The notes below the pieces were generated by a model, which saw only the letters and a list, made by a program, of their open reading frames with translations, did not search any database and was not told the origin of the DNA. DNA of 64,000 nucleotides from JAAYKT01 sp964408955 (lineage in GTDB: Bacteria; Bacillota; Clostridia; Lutisporales; Lutisporaceae), in assembly GCA_964408955.1 (NCBI GenBank), contig CAYPBK010000004.1, positions 36,079-100,078 on the forward strand. Reading direction: 5' to 3'. Numbering within the stretch: position 1 is the stretch's first letter; each line of letters starts with the position of its first letter. This document shows, in pieces, positions 37,306 through 45,460 of this stretch. A program made the position numbers and the translations under genes.

Positions 37306-38403
37306 ATGTTAAATAAAGAAAAGCTATCAAAATTAGTGGAAATTTTAAAGGAACGAAAGCTGGACGGTTGCATAATAACTCCCAGTCACGATTTGGAGTA
37401 CTTAACCGAAGCGCCAAGCTTTACCTGCGAAAGGTTCAGAGGCTTCTTTGTATTAGCTGACGGAAGATATTTTTCAATATGTCCTTCTCTTTATTATGAA
37501 GAGACTAGGAATACATTGGGAGAAGATACTCAAATATATGTATGGACTGACAGCGAAGGTGTAACGGATTCTTTCATAAAGGCTGAAAAAGATTATAAGC
37601 TGTCGGGTAAAACCATTGGAATAAATGAAGGCGTAAGAGCTATCGACCTCATAGATATGGGACAGGTTATCAAAGCTGATTTTATCAATGGTCATAGCAT
37701 GTTTGAAGACCTCAGAGTAATAAAAAATGAAGAGGAAGTAAGCTATTTAAAAGGTGCTGCTGTGATAGCGGATAAAGCTTTTGAGGGAATTGTAAAGTTT
37801 ATTAAACCGGGAATAAAGGAAAAGGATATTGCCGCTAAATTGAAAGAGCTGCTCATTGAGCTGGGAGGAGAAAGCCTATCTTTTGACCCTATCGTTGCTT
37901 CCGGACCAAACAGTTCAAAACCGCATTACAGCGAGGATGGCAGAGTTATAGAAAAGAATGATTTGATAATTTTAGATTACGGCTGCAAATACAAAGGCTA
38001 TTGTTCGGACATCTCCAGAGTGGTATTTGTGGGAGAGCCGACAGAAGAGCAAAAGAAAGTTTACGAAATAGTATTGAAAGCTAATATGGAGGCTGAAAAG
38101 GCAGTAAGAGAGGGTGCAACCGCTCATGAAATAGATGCAACTGCCCAAAGAGTTATTAAAGAAAATGGATACGGAGAATATATATTATCAAGGACAGGTC
38201 ATGGTATAGGTACTGCAGTACATGAAGCCCCCTACATAAGGGAAGGGAATGAGCAAATTTTAAAGACAGGTATGGCTTTTAGCGTTGAGCCCGGTATATA
38301 TATTGCCGGAAAATTTGGCATGAGAGTAGAGGATATAGTAGTAGTTGATGGCGATGGCGTAAATATACTTAACGAAGCACCCAAGGGAATGACGATAGTT
38401 TAA
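37306..38403 (+). CDS. Xaa-Pro peptidase (M24B, prolidase/aminopeptidase P type)
   Basis: Splits X-Pro bonds in peptides. 365 residues from ATG 37306, which has TGGAGGG 9 nt upstream; the in-frame ATG 37267 has no ribosome site. A creatinase-like N-terminal domain (~1-130) precedes the pita-bread catalytic domain. Metal ligands: Asp in ILDYGCKYKG, Asp in CSDISRV, His in SRTGHGIG, Glu in SVEPGIYI and Glu in RVEDIVVV. It is followed 140 bp later by the hydroxyproline dehydratase activase and HypD, so it likely supplies proline and hydroxyproline from collagen-type peptides. Confidence 0.92.
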   Translation: MLNKEKLSKLVEILKERKLDGCIITPSHDLEYLTEAPSFTCERFRGFFVLADGRYFSICPSLYYEETRNTLGEDTQIYVWTDSEGVTDSFIKAEKDYKLSGKTIGINEGVRAIDLIDMGQVIKADFINGHSMFEDLRVIKNEEEVSYLKGAAVIADKAFEGIVKFIKPGIKEKDIAAKLKELLIELGGESLSFDPIVASGPNSSKPHYSEDGRVIEKNDLIILDYGCKYKGYCSDISRVVFVGEPTEEQKKVYEIVLKANMEAEKAVREGATAHEIDATAQRVIKENGYGEYILSRTGHGIGTAVHEAPYIREGNEQILKTGMAFSVEPGIYIAGKFGMRVEDIVVVDGDGVNILNEAPKGMTIV

Positions 38404-38417
38404 AATCCCGACCTCAA

Positions 38418-38494
38418 AGATCAATATTAGTGCCTAGAGGCGGAGGACGGATTGTAGGGGTCGACGACCCTGTCGACCCATTGTATGTTGATCT
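38418..38494. repeat. GC-richer palindromic repeat (REP-like) between prolidase and hypE
   Basis: Core palindrome GGGTCGAC/GTCGACCC (38458-38465, 38472-38479), outer arms GATCAATA (near 38419) and TGTTGATC (near 38487). It is more GC-rich than its surroundings, as expected of a dispersed repeat. It forms the false N-terminal extension of the next reading frame. Confidence 0.55.
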
Positions 38495-38543
38495 CATTAT
38501 CCAATCCTGGCGCCAGAGACAAAAGACAAAAACCAAAGAGGTG

Positions 38544-39452
38544 ATGCTGTTGGAAGGTGTTATATTTAACATAATGAAATACTCCATACATGATGGTCCA
38601 GGTATCAGAACCACCGTATTTTTCAAAGGCTGCCCTTTGAGCTGCAGCTGGTGTCATAATCCCGAGGGGCGTAAAACCTCTTTGCAGGTGGTCAGATTTC
38701 CTAACAAATGCATAGGATGCGGCAAATGTGTCAGGGTATGCCCGACAAATGCTATTTATATGGAAAAGGGCGAAATAAAATTCGATATAAATAAATGCAA
38801 CCAATGCGGGGAATGCACAAAGCTATGCTATGCCGCTGCCATGGAGATAGTCGGCAAAGCTGTTACAGTGAATGAGGTTATGAAAGAGATTGAAAAGGAC
38901 TATGTCTTTTACGAAGAATCCGGTGGGGGTGTGACATTTTCCGGAGGAGAGCCCTTTGCCCAACCTGAGTTTTTAAAGGAGCTTTTGAAAAGCTGTAAGA
39001 ATAAAGGTATCCATACCGCAGTTGATACATGCGGCTATGTGAAGGAGGATATTTTATTAGATAATGCCCCGCTTATAGACCTATTCCTTTACGATATAAA
39101 AATAATGGATGATAAAGAGCATATAAAATACACAGGAGTATCCAATAAAATAATACTTGAAAATCTAAAAGCACTAACGGAGCTAGATAAAAGGATTTTT
39201 ATAAGGATACCGATAATTCCGGGTATATCAGACAGCGATAAAAATATTGATGAAATCTCAAAATTCCTGCTGCCATTAAGAAATATTGAGCAGATTAATA
39301 TTTTGCCCTATCATAATATTGCTACGGAGAAATATAAGAGATTGGGGAAGGAATACAGTTTGGAGGCTGTTGAAATACCCTCTGATGAAAAAATGGCAAA
39401 TATACAAAGAAAACTTGAATCCCAAGGGTTTAAAGTAAAGATAGGAGGTTAG
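38544..39452 (+). CDS. hypE: Activating enzyme of trans-4-hydroxyproline dehydratase
   Basis: Radical SAM glycyl-radical activase: CPLSCSWC supplies the CxxxCxxC cluster site, followed by two ferredoxin motifs (CIGCGKCVRVCP and CNQCGECTKLCY), and GGEPF for SAM binding. The upstream part of the frame (from 38430) is a repeat and is not coding. AAAGAGG (38535-38541) favours ATG 38544 or TTG 38550. The stop precedes the HypD start by 4 bp, so the genes are co-translated and the partner is clear. About 300 residues, normal. Confidence 0.92.
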   Translation: MLLEGVIFNIMKYSIHDGPGIRTTVFFKGCPLSCSWCHNPEGRKTSLQVVRFPNKCIGCGKCVRVCPTNAIYMEKGEIKFDINKCNQCGECTKLCYAAAMEIVGKAVTVNEVMKEIEKDYVFYEESGGGVTFSGGEPFAQPEFLKELLKSCKNKGIHTAVDTCGYVKEDILLDNAPLIDLFLYDIKIMDDKEHIKYTGVSNKIILENLKALTELDKRIFIRIPIIPGISDSDKNIDEISKFLLPLRNIEQINILPYHNIATEKYKRLGKEYSLEAVEIPSDEKMANIQRKLESQGFKVKIGG

Positions 39453-39456
39453 TATT

Positions 39457-41817
39457 GTGAGAGAAAGAGTTAGAATCCTTAGGCAAAAAAGCTTGGACGC
39501 AATCCCGACTATTTCCATTGAAAGAAGCCAAATTGTTACTAATGCATATAAAAAATATGGAGGCAAAGTATCTGTACCTGTTCTTCGTGCAATGGTTTTT
39601 AAAGAACTATGCGAAAATAAAACCATTTGCATAAACGATAACGAGCTTATTGTAGGAGAAAGAGGTCCGCTGCCAAAGGCTACACCAACATTTCCCGAAC
39701 TCTGCTGCCATACTATTGAGGATTTTGACATTATGGATAAAAGAGAAAAGGTGTTTTTTAAAGTAGAGGAAGATATAAAAAGAATACAAAAAGAAGAGAT
39801 AATACCCTTTTGGGAAGGCAAAGCGATAAGGGACCTTCTTCTTAACAACATGAGTGACCAGTGGAAAGAGTGCTACGAAGCAGGCATATTTACAGAATTT
39901 ATGGAACAAAGGTCACCGGGGCATACAGTAGCTGACGGCAAAATATACGAAAAAGGCTTCTTAGACTTTAAAAAGGATATAGAAGGGGAAATAAAAAAGC
40001 TTGATTTTTTAAATGACAGCGAAGCTTATGGGAAGCGGGAAGAGCTAAAAGCAATGACCATATGCTGTGATGCAATCATTACATTTGGCAAAAGGCATGG
40101 AGAAAAAGCTATAGAATTAGCGGCAATGGAAAAGGATGAAAAAAGAAAAGAAGAGCTGTTAAAAATAGCTGAGGTATGCAGTCACGTACCGGCTCATGCG
40201 CCTAGGAATTTTTGGGAAGCATTGCAAATGTATTGGTTTGTTCATTTAAGTGTAGTTACGGAGCTTAACACCTGGGATGCTTTTAATCCGGGTAGGCTGG
40301 ATCAGCATTTATATCCTTTTTATAAAAAAGGCATAGAAGAGGGAACTATTACCGACGAAGATGCCAGAGAGATGCTTCAGCTATTTTGGATCAAGTTTAA
40401 CAATCAGCTGGCACCTCCCAAGGTGGGGATAACCTTAAAGGAAAGTGCCACATATACGGATTTTGCAAACATCAACTCCGGCGGTTTAAAGGCTGACGGC
40501 TCTGACGGGGTAAACGATATGAGCTATATGGTGCTCGATGTTATTGAAGAGATGAGACTACTGCAGCCCAGCTCCAATATACAGCTTAGTAAGAAAAACC
40601 CCGATAGATTTTTGAAAAGAGCCCTTAAAATCCTGGAAACAGGCTTTGGCCAGCCTTCCTTGTTTAATGCGGAAGCGGTAGTAGAAGAAATGCTCCATGC
40701 GGGTAAATCCGTGGAGGATGCCAGATGCGGCGGAACAAGTGGATGCGTTGAAACGGGAGCCTTTGGGAAGGAAGCTTATATATTGACGGGATATTTTAAT
40801 CTGGTAAAGGTTTTTGAAATAACACTAAACAACGGCGTAGATCCCAGAACAAATAAAAAAATTGGAATAGATACGGGAAATGCGAGAAGCTTTAAATCCT
40901 ATGAAGAATTATTCAAAGCCTTTAAAAAGCAGCTTAAGCATTTTATAGAGATAAAAATCAAAGGAAACAATGTAATTGAAAGACTATATGCAGACAACAT
41001 GCCTTGTCCTTTCCTTTCTGTTATAATCGATGATTGTATCAAAAAAGGCAAAGACTATAATAGGGGCGGTGCGAGATACAATACCAGGTATATTCAAGGT
41101 GTCGGCATAGGCACTCTTACGGACAGTCTGGCATCAATTAAAAAACATGTTTTCGAGGATGAAACGCTAACAATGGCAGAAATGCTTGAGGCTTTGGAAT
41201 GCAATTTTGAAGGGAAAGAGGATATAAGGCAGCTGTTCCTGAACAAAACCCCTAAATATGGTAATGATGACGATTACGCTGATGATATTATGAAGGAAGC
41301 CTTTAATGCCTACTATGAAGAAGTAAGCGGCAGACCTACAGCTTGTGGTGGGACCTATAGAATAGATATGCTTCCAACCACTTGTCATGTGTACTTTGGG
41401 GAAGTAACAAATGCCACCCCTGACGGGAGAAAAGCCGGAAAGCCTCAATCCGAGGGGATTTCCCCGGTTCAAGCCAGCGATAAATACGGTCCAACGGGCG
41501 TAATAAAATCTGCAAGCAAAATGGATCATATAAAAACAGGGGGAACACTTTTGAATCAAAAATTTACCCCCGATTTAGTCAAGTCTGAAGAAGGACTGGA
41601 CAAATGGGCGCAGTTGGTAAGGACTTATTTCAAGCTGGGCGGTCACCATATACAATTTAATGTAGTAGATGCAGATACATTGAGAGAGGCACAAAAAAAT
41701 CCCGAGGAATACAGAGACCTAATAGTTCGTGTGGCAGGATACAGCGATTACTTCAATGACTTGGGTGAGAACCTGCAAAACGAAATAATCGAAAGAACAG
41801 AGCATAAAGGATTTTAA
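39457..41817 (+). CDS. hypD: trans-4-hydroxy-L-proline dehydratase (glycyl radical enzyme)
   Basis: Dehydrates trans-4-hydroxy-L-proline to pyrroline-5-carboxylate, which is then reduced to proline for Stickland fermentation. 786 residues. The active-site segment GGTSGCVETGAFGKEAY (Cys430, Glu432) and the glycyl loop RVAGYSDYF (Gly761) are a constant 4 positions from the Cys434/Gly765 I recall for the C. difficile enzyme. Long conserved blocks (TEFMEQRSPGHTV, PPKVGITLKESATYTDFANI, GGARYNTRYIQGVGIGT) also match what I recall of HypD. GTG 39457 lies 8 bp after AGGAGG. No P5C reductase is adjacent. Cotranscribed with hypE and probably the prolidase. Assignment is strong. Confidence 0.93.
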   Translation: MRERVRILRQKSLDAIPTISIERSQIVTNAYKKYGGKVSVPVLRAMVFKELCENKTICINDNELIVGERGPLPKATPTFPELCCHTIEDFDIMDKREKVFFKVEEDIKRIQKEEIIPFWEGKAIRDLLLNNMSDQWKECYEAGIFTEFMEQRSPGHTVADGKIYEKGFLDFKKDIEGEIKKLDFLNDSEAYGKREELKAMTICCDAIITFGKRHGEKAIELAAMEKDEKRKEELLKIAEVCSHVPAHAPRNFWEALQMYWFVHLSVVTELNTWDAFNPGRLDQHLYPFYKKGIEEGTITDEDAREMLQLFWIKFNNQLAPPKVGITLKESATYTDFANINSGGLKADGSDGVNDMSYMVLDVIEEMRLLQPSSNIQLSKKNPDRFLKRALKILETGFGQPSLFNAEAVVEEMLHAGKSVEDARCGGTSGCVETGAFGKEAYILTGYFNLVKVFEITLNNGVDPRTNKKIGIDTGNARSFKSYEELFKAFKKQLKHFIEIKIKGNNVIERLYADNMPCPFLSVIIDDCIKKGKDYNRGGARYNTRYIQGVGIGTLTDSLASIKKHVFEDETLTMAEMLEALECNFEGKEDIRQLFLNKTPKYGNDDDYADDIMKEAFNAYYEEVSGRPTACGGTYRIDMLPTTCHVYFGEVTNATPDGRKAGKPQSEGISPVQASDKYGPTGVIKSASKMDHIKTGGTLLNQKFTPDLVKSEEGLDKWAQLVRTYFKLGGHHIQFNVVDADTLREAQKNPEEYRDLIVRVAGYSDYFNDLGENLQNEIIERTEHKGF

Positions 41818-41865
41818 AAGTAGGGACTTAGTAAGTATTGAAATAGGATAATGATATATGATTAT

Positions 41866-41904
41866 AAAAAATACAAAGCTTTAAATGGGGCTTTGTATTT
41901 TTTA
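41866..41904 (+). terminator. Terminator of the hyp operon
   Basis: Stem AAATACAAAGC/GCTTTGTATTT with ~11-nt loop and T-run. It overlaps a spurious 86-codon frame (41851-42111). Confidence 0.8.
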
Positions 41905-42111
41905 TGTAGTAATGGGATAGGGTATCTATGGGATAATAAAAATGCAAAAACATCAAAAGAAATTTTATCATACTTAAAAGATGAAATTATACATTTGATT
42001 ATGCAATTGTTTGTAAACAATGATGAAAGTTGTGAGACAAAGGAAATGTTTGAAAATTCTAGATTTCTTTCACACGATTTTTTCCTATCCAAGAAAAATA
42101 GTTTTTCTTAG

Positions 42112-42266
42112 GACAATAGTTTAAAATACTATGAAATTAAGTATATAGGCTTTGTAGCTTAAAGTGGAAGTGCATGTGAAAAGAAAGAAGGGAAAAAAAG
42201 TTATTGTTAGAATAATACTTATATTACGAATTTATTAAATAGTATATAGAGAAAGATGGTGTAGTA
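42112..42266. other. Leader of the first SLH cassette
   Basis: AT-rich DNA with no clear promoter hexamers. The ribosome site of the next gene is weak (GATGGTG). Confidence 0.3.
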
Positions 42267-43307
42267 ATGCTAAAGAAATCAAGAGTTTTCTTGCTAATAA
42301 TAATACTAGCTTCAACAAATCTATTTACCTACATATTTGCTGATAATATATTTCCAGACGTAAAAGTGGATGACTGGTACTATGAGGATTTACAGTCACT
42401 GGCAAAAAAGGATATAGTACAGGGAAGCGCAGAGGGATATTTCAAACCGACAGATACAGTGAGATATAATCAATACCTAAAAATGGTGGTAGTAGCACTG
42501 ACGGATAAAACATTGGACGCAAAAGATGGGGAAGAATGGGATGCACCATATATAGAAAAAGCATTTGAGCTAAATTTAATCTCAAACAAAACTAAAGACT
42601 ATAATATCCCAATAAACAGATACGAAATGGCGGAAATAGCATTAAAGGGATTAACAGTACTAAAAGAAGAAGCTACAGATTACACAAAATATAAAACAGA
42701 CATAAAAGACTATGATACAATTCCTGAACAATATAAAGAAATAGTATTAAAAGCGTATAGCAAGGGATTAATAACGGGGTATACAGATGGGACATATGGT
42801 GGGGAGAAAACAATGCGCCGAAGTGAATCAGTAGCAGTAATCGCCCGATTAATAGACAAAACATTAAGAAAAACGCTAGGCGAGGGAAAAATCCCGGAAG
42901 AAACAGGTAAAGAAGTATTTATGGGAATCACCCCAAAAACCTATAGGGAATTACGTGGTGCAGACAAAGCAAAAGGAAATGACCTGGGAGACATACCTTT
43001 ATATTCAAAGGCACCGAGAGTGAGGGCAATAGATGATGAGCATAACATGGATTTCGAATTATTACTCTGTTTCATACCTGAAGTATACGGACCATTAGAG
43101 GCACAATATAAAGATATGGAGATTTTATTTAAAACAAGATTCGGGGAAAACAATGCCACAATAAAAGAAGTGCTAAACTATGTTTATTCTAAGAAGGGTC
43201 AGTATGATGATTTACCGAGAAAAATATGGTATACAAATAATCGTGAGATTCAGGTTTGGTCACCTAAAGGCGATAGGTCTATAAGTATAATGGTTTGGAG
43301 GATATAA
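42267..43307 (+). CDS. S-layer homology domain protein, copy 1
   Basis: 346 residues. Signal peptide 1-25. Three SLH repeats: residues ~28-75 (FPDVKVDDWYYEDLQSLAKKDIVQG), ~85-140 and ~150-205 (YKEIVLKAYSKGLITGYTDGTYGG, with the RRSESVAVIARL end). These repeats hold secreted proteins to pyruvylated wall polymers. The C-terminal ~140 residues are unlike the paralog at 45461 and match no family I know. The gene overlaps the leader of a small secreted protein (43310), so the two form a cassette. The SLH-coding part is nearly identical in DNA to 45534-46099. Confidence 0.85.
   Translation: MLKKSRVFLLIIILASTNLFTYIFADNIFPDVKVDDWYYEDLQSLAKKDIVQGSAEGYFKPTDTVRYNQYLKMVVVALTDKTLDAKDGEEWDAPYIEKAFELNLISNKTKDYNIPINRYEMAEIALKGLTVLKEEATDYTKYKTDIKDYDTIPEQYKEIVLKAYSKGLITGYTDGTYGGEKTMRRSESVAVIARLIDKTLRKTLGEGKIPEETGKEVFMGITPKTYRELRGADKAKGNDLGDIPLYSKAPRVRAIDDEHNMDFELLLCFIPEVYGPLEAQYKDMEILFKTRFGENNATIKEVLNYVYSKKGQYDDLPRKIWYTNNREIQVWSPKGDRSISIMVWRI
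42340..42905 (+). repeat. Direct repeat copy 1: SLH-coding segment
   Basis: About 565 bp nearly identical to 45534-46099 (offset 3194). Similarity stops abruptly after the third SLH repeat (GGAAGAAA), where the C-terminal domains diverge. Confidence 0.88.
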
Positions 43308-43309
43308 TC

Positions 43310-43957
43310 ATGAAAAGATATTTAGCAGGTTTAATAGCAATAATTTTAATACTATCCTCCATATCATCATTTCCAGTATTTGCAGAAGATAATGTAAGTG
43401 ATAAACCATTAGACTGGTATTTTGAAAACAGCATGGATGTCAATAAAGCAGTAGACGTCGCGAATGCCGAAATAGGTTTTAAATACTATGATATAAATAA
43501 AGTTAATAAAGAAACCTATGGAGACTATAAAGCTTTAGCCTATGGCTCCCCATGGGGCGTGGACAAGGCAGGGGGATTTAGATATTTAGGGTTAACTCCA
43601 GATAATGACGATATCCCTAACCATAAATCCCCAATGGACTCCTGGGCTGGCGGCTATTTAGACGATAGAAAATGGATAAAAGAACCGTGGAACCACGATT
43701 TGTGCGAACGTAGCATGTTCGATTACCATCCAAAACAAACAGGCGAAAATGGCGAACCCATAGCGGCAAAATGGGAGAAACACATAATAAAAACCATGGA
43801 AGAAAAATACTCAGGCAAGGATGGAAAAAAGGCAATCTGGAAGGGCACATTCAAAAACTGGTACCAATATGTGCACATCATTCAGCCCTCAGACTATACA
43901 GCAGGCTCCCTAATAGGCTGGCATACTTCTCGGGCGAAACTTCGGGAATTGATATAG
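43310..43957 (+). CDS. Secreted protein, probably 3'-truncated
   Basis: Start ATG 43310, 7 bp after TTGGAGGA; the 43295 frame start is upstream of this site. 215 residues with a Sec signal peptide (cut near VFA). The mature part is rich in W, Y, D and P (GSPWGVDKAGGFRYLGLTP, KNWYQYVHIIQPSDYTAG). It resembles a family of clostridial exported proteins found beside SLH or stalk proteins. The end, HTSRAKLRELI, does not continue the domain pattern and the frame closes at once, so a C-terminal portion is probably missing. It forms a cassette with the SLH protein before it. Confidence 0.6.
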   Translation: MKRYLAGLIAIILILSSISSFPVFAEDNVSDKPLDWYFENSMDVNKAVDVANAEIGFKYYDINKVNKETYGDYKALAYGSPWGVDKAGGFRYLGLTPDNDDIPNHKSPMDSWAGGYLDDRKWIKEPWNHDLCERSMFDYHPKQTGENGEPIAAKWEKHIIKTMEEKYSGKDGKKAIWKGTFKNWYQYVHIIQPSDYTAGSLIGWHTSRAKLRELI

Positions 43958-43975
43958 GGTAAGTTAATATGAAAG

Positions 43976-44013
43976 ATACCTTTTTGCCTTCGGCAAAGGT
44001 ATTTTGAACATTG
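43976..44013 (+). repeat. Flanking direct repeat, copy 1 (hairpin terminator)
   Basis: Contains the TACCTTT...GCC/GGC...AAAGGTA hairpin followed by ATTTTGAACATTG. 34 of 38 positions match 44370-44408 with one insertion. The two copies flank the HicB-like gene. It can act as terminator of the 43310 gene. Confidence 0.75.
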
Positions 44014-44112
44014 CCCCCGGCAGAGCATATACCGTGAGACATTTTTGACTACATCAAAAATGTCCATAGCGTACCTTATATTATGCAATTTCTACGAAAT
44101 TCGTGATATAAT
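44014..44112 (+). repeat. Promoter-bearing repeat, copy A
   Basis: 99 bp, same length and layout as 47127-47225: a hairpin centred on ACATTTTTGA/TCAAAAATGT, then TTATATTATGC, ATTTCT, GAAATTC and the extended -10 TGATATAAT (44104-44112). It drives the HicB-like gene, whose ATG is 34 bp downstream. Confidence 0.7.
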
Positions 44113-44146
44113 AATATAAGGTAATAAACCGATTTGAGGTGATTTA

Positions 44147-44353
44147 ATGAGTATAAAGGTTACAGTAATAGTTCAAAAAGAAGATGATTGGTATGTAGCA
44201 AGATGTATAGATAATAAAGTTGCATCACAAGGAAGGACAATAGAAGAATCCTTAGCAAATCTAAAGGAAGCTTTGGAATTGTATTATGAAAGTGAGAAGC
44301 AGGAATTAACCAGCATTCAAACATTTATTACGACAATGGAGGTAGCTATCTGA
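44147..44353 (+). CDS. HicB-like antitoxin-fold protein, orphan
   Basis: 68 residues. The HicB N-terminal beta-alpha-beta fold is clear: VTVIVQKEDDWYVARCIDNKVASQGRTIEESLANLKEALELYYE. There is no HicA-type double-stranded-RNA-binding toxin on either side and no C-terminal DNA-binding extension, so it is an orphan: a relic, a solitary regulator, or an antitoxin for a distant toxin. GAGGTG precedes ATG 44147. It is flanked by two direct repeats (43976, 44370), as if acquired or excised as a unit. Confidence 0.8.
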   Translation: MSIKVTVIVQKEDDWYVARCIDNKVASQGRTIEESLANLKEALELYYESEKQELTSIQTFITTMEVAI

Positions 44354-44369
44354 TGAGCTAATATAAGGA

Positions 44370-44408
44370 ATACCTTTTTTGCTATCGACAAAGATATTTT
44401 GAACATTG
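44370..44408 (+). repeat. Flanking direct repeat, copy 2
   Basis: Starts ATACCTTTTTT and ends GATATTTTGAACATTG. Homologous to 43976-44013, but its hairpin is degraded by substitutions in the arms. Confidence 0.7.
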
Positions 44409-44453
44409 ATAGTTTTTAGCCTGATACTTTTCATTGATGTAACGGGTTTTCAT

Positions 44454-44861
44454 TTATGGCATTTCCTTAAACCTTTTAACTAAATAACCCTCTACCAGAT
44501 TAATGAAATAGCAAGCATTATTATACTGTTCTTCTGCACTGATTTTTGAGGCAATATAAAAATCATCGTAGTCAGATTTTTCTCTTATTCTGTAAGCAGC
44601 ACTAATTAGAGTATAGACATTCTTTTCAAAGATTCCGGTATGTATAAAATTTTTATTAAAATATGCAATAACGCCTGAATGTCTTTTTGAATCAAATTCG
44701 TTTAATGCATTAACAGACCTTATTGCATGAAAAATGCAGTAATAAGATCTATTTATGGATGCTTTTATTAAGCCATTTTCTAAATTTATTTTGGCTGATT
44801 TCAAATCTTCTCTGGCTTTTTCTAATCGATATTTTGATAAAACTTCAAGTTTATTGCTCAT
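44454..44861 (-). CDS. HEPN-domain toxin of a HEPN/MNT pair
   Basis: 135 residues, all helical. The HEPN signature is in INRSYYCIFHAIRSV: Arg and His six residues apart (R-x6-H) on one helix, the putative RNase site of the UPF0332-type HEPN group. The family cleaves RNA, often tRNA, and is silenced by its nucleotidyltransferase partner, which can adenylylate a tyrosine near the active site. The partner gene overlaps by 11 nt upstream. GAGGGGG precedes ATG 44861. Complete and apparently intact. Confidence 0.85.
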   Translation of the reverse strand: MSNKLEVLSKYRLEKAREDLKSAKINLENGLIKASINRSYYCIFHAIRSVNALNEFDSKRHSGVIAYFNKNFIHTGIFEKNVYTLISAAYRIREKSDYDDFYIASKISAEEQYNNACYFINLVEGYLVKRFKEMP

Positions 44862-45201
44862 AGATTACAACCCCCTCTTCATTGATATTTTTATAATAGG
44901 GGACTATATCCATCCATTCATTATATCTTTCATAACTAATGTCAACTAATGATAATAGCTTTACATACTTATAACCAATTTCAGAAATTAGATAATCTAA
45001 TTGTTTTTCATATTGTCTAAGCTTTTCTTCATCATCATCTATTAATATCATTACATCAATATCCGATTCTTGATTATTATCACCCCTAGCGTAAGAACCA
45101 TATAGAACTATCTTTTTTAATTTATTACCATATAATAATTTGGCACCTGAAGTTATTTCGCTAAGAATACTATCTAAGAAATCATTTGCCTGGCTTTGCA
45201 T
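44851..45201 (-). CDS. MNT-domain nucleotidyltransferase antitoxin
   Basis: 116 residues of the minimal nucleotidyltransferase family. The active site reads GSYARGDNNQESDIDVMILI: the GS motif and D-x-D ten residues later (GSx10DxD), with a third acidic residue likely further on. Such MntA proteins neutralise HEPN toxins by transferring AMP to them. AAGGAGG precedes ATG 45201. The 11-nt overlap with the HEPN gene couples their translation, antitoxin first. Confidence 0.87.
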   Translation of the reverse strand: MQSQANDFLDSILSEITSGAKLLYGNKLKKIVLYGSYARGDNNQESDIDVMILIDDDEEKLRQYEKQLDYLISEIGYKYVKLLSLVDISYERYNEWMDIVPYYKNINEEGVVIYEQ

Positions 45202-45460
45202 TTCCTAAACCTCCTTTCAGTACTACTTCTTTTTTATTATACCTTATAATTTCCAATTATTAAAATAAAAAACTATTATAAAATTTAAGCAACCGTAGAT
45301 AAAAAAAGGGAAAAAAGAATTTAAACAGAATTATATACTATTATTGAAATTATTTACAAATGAAAGAGTAAACGTCACACTTATCCACAGACAAGCTACA
45401 TATTGGCAACTAAAGGAATGAATTGACTAAATAAATGTTTTAAGTGAAAGGATGTAATCA

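Noticed and set aside
38430..38543. N-terminal extension of the hypE frame
   Set aside because: The DNA is a GC-richer palindromic repeat; the radical SAM fold starts after 38544, where a ribosome site is present.
41851..42111. 86-codon frame after hypD
   Set aside because: Its first codons lie in the hyp terminator hairpin, it has no ribosome site, and the product resembles no family.
44147..44353. Complete HicAB toxin-antitoxin pair
   Set aside because: No HicA-like frame on either strand within several hundred bases.
45381..45389. Replication origin
   Set aside because: Only one DnaA box and no AT-rich unwinding cluster, dnaA or dnaN nearby.
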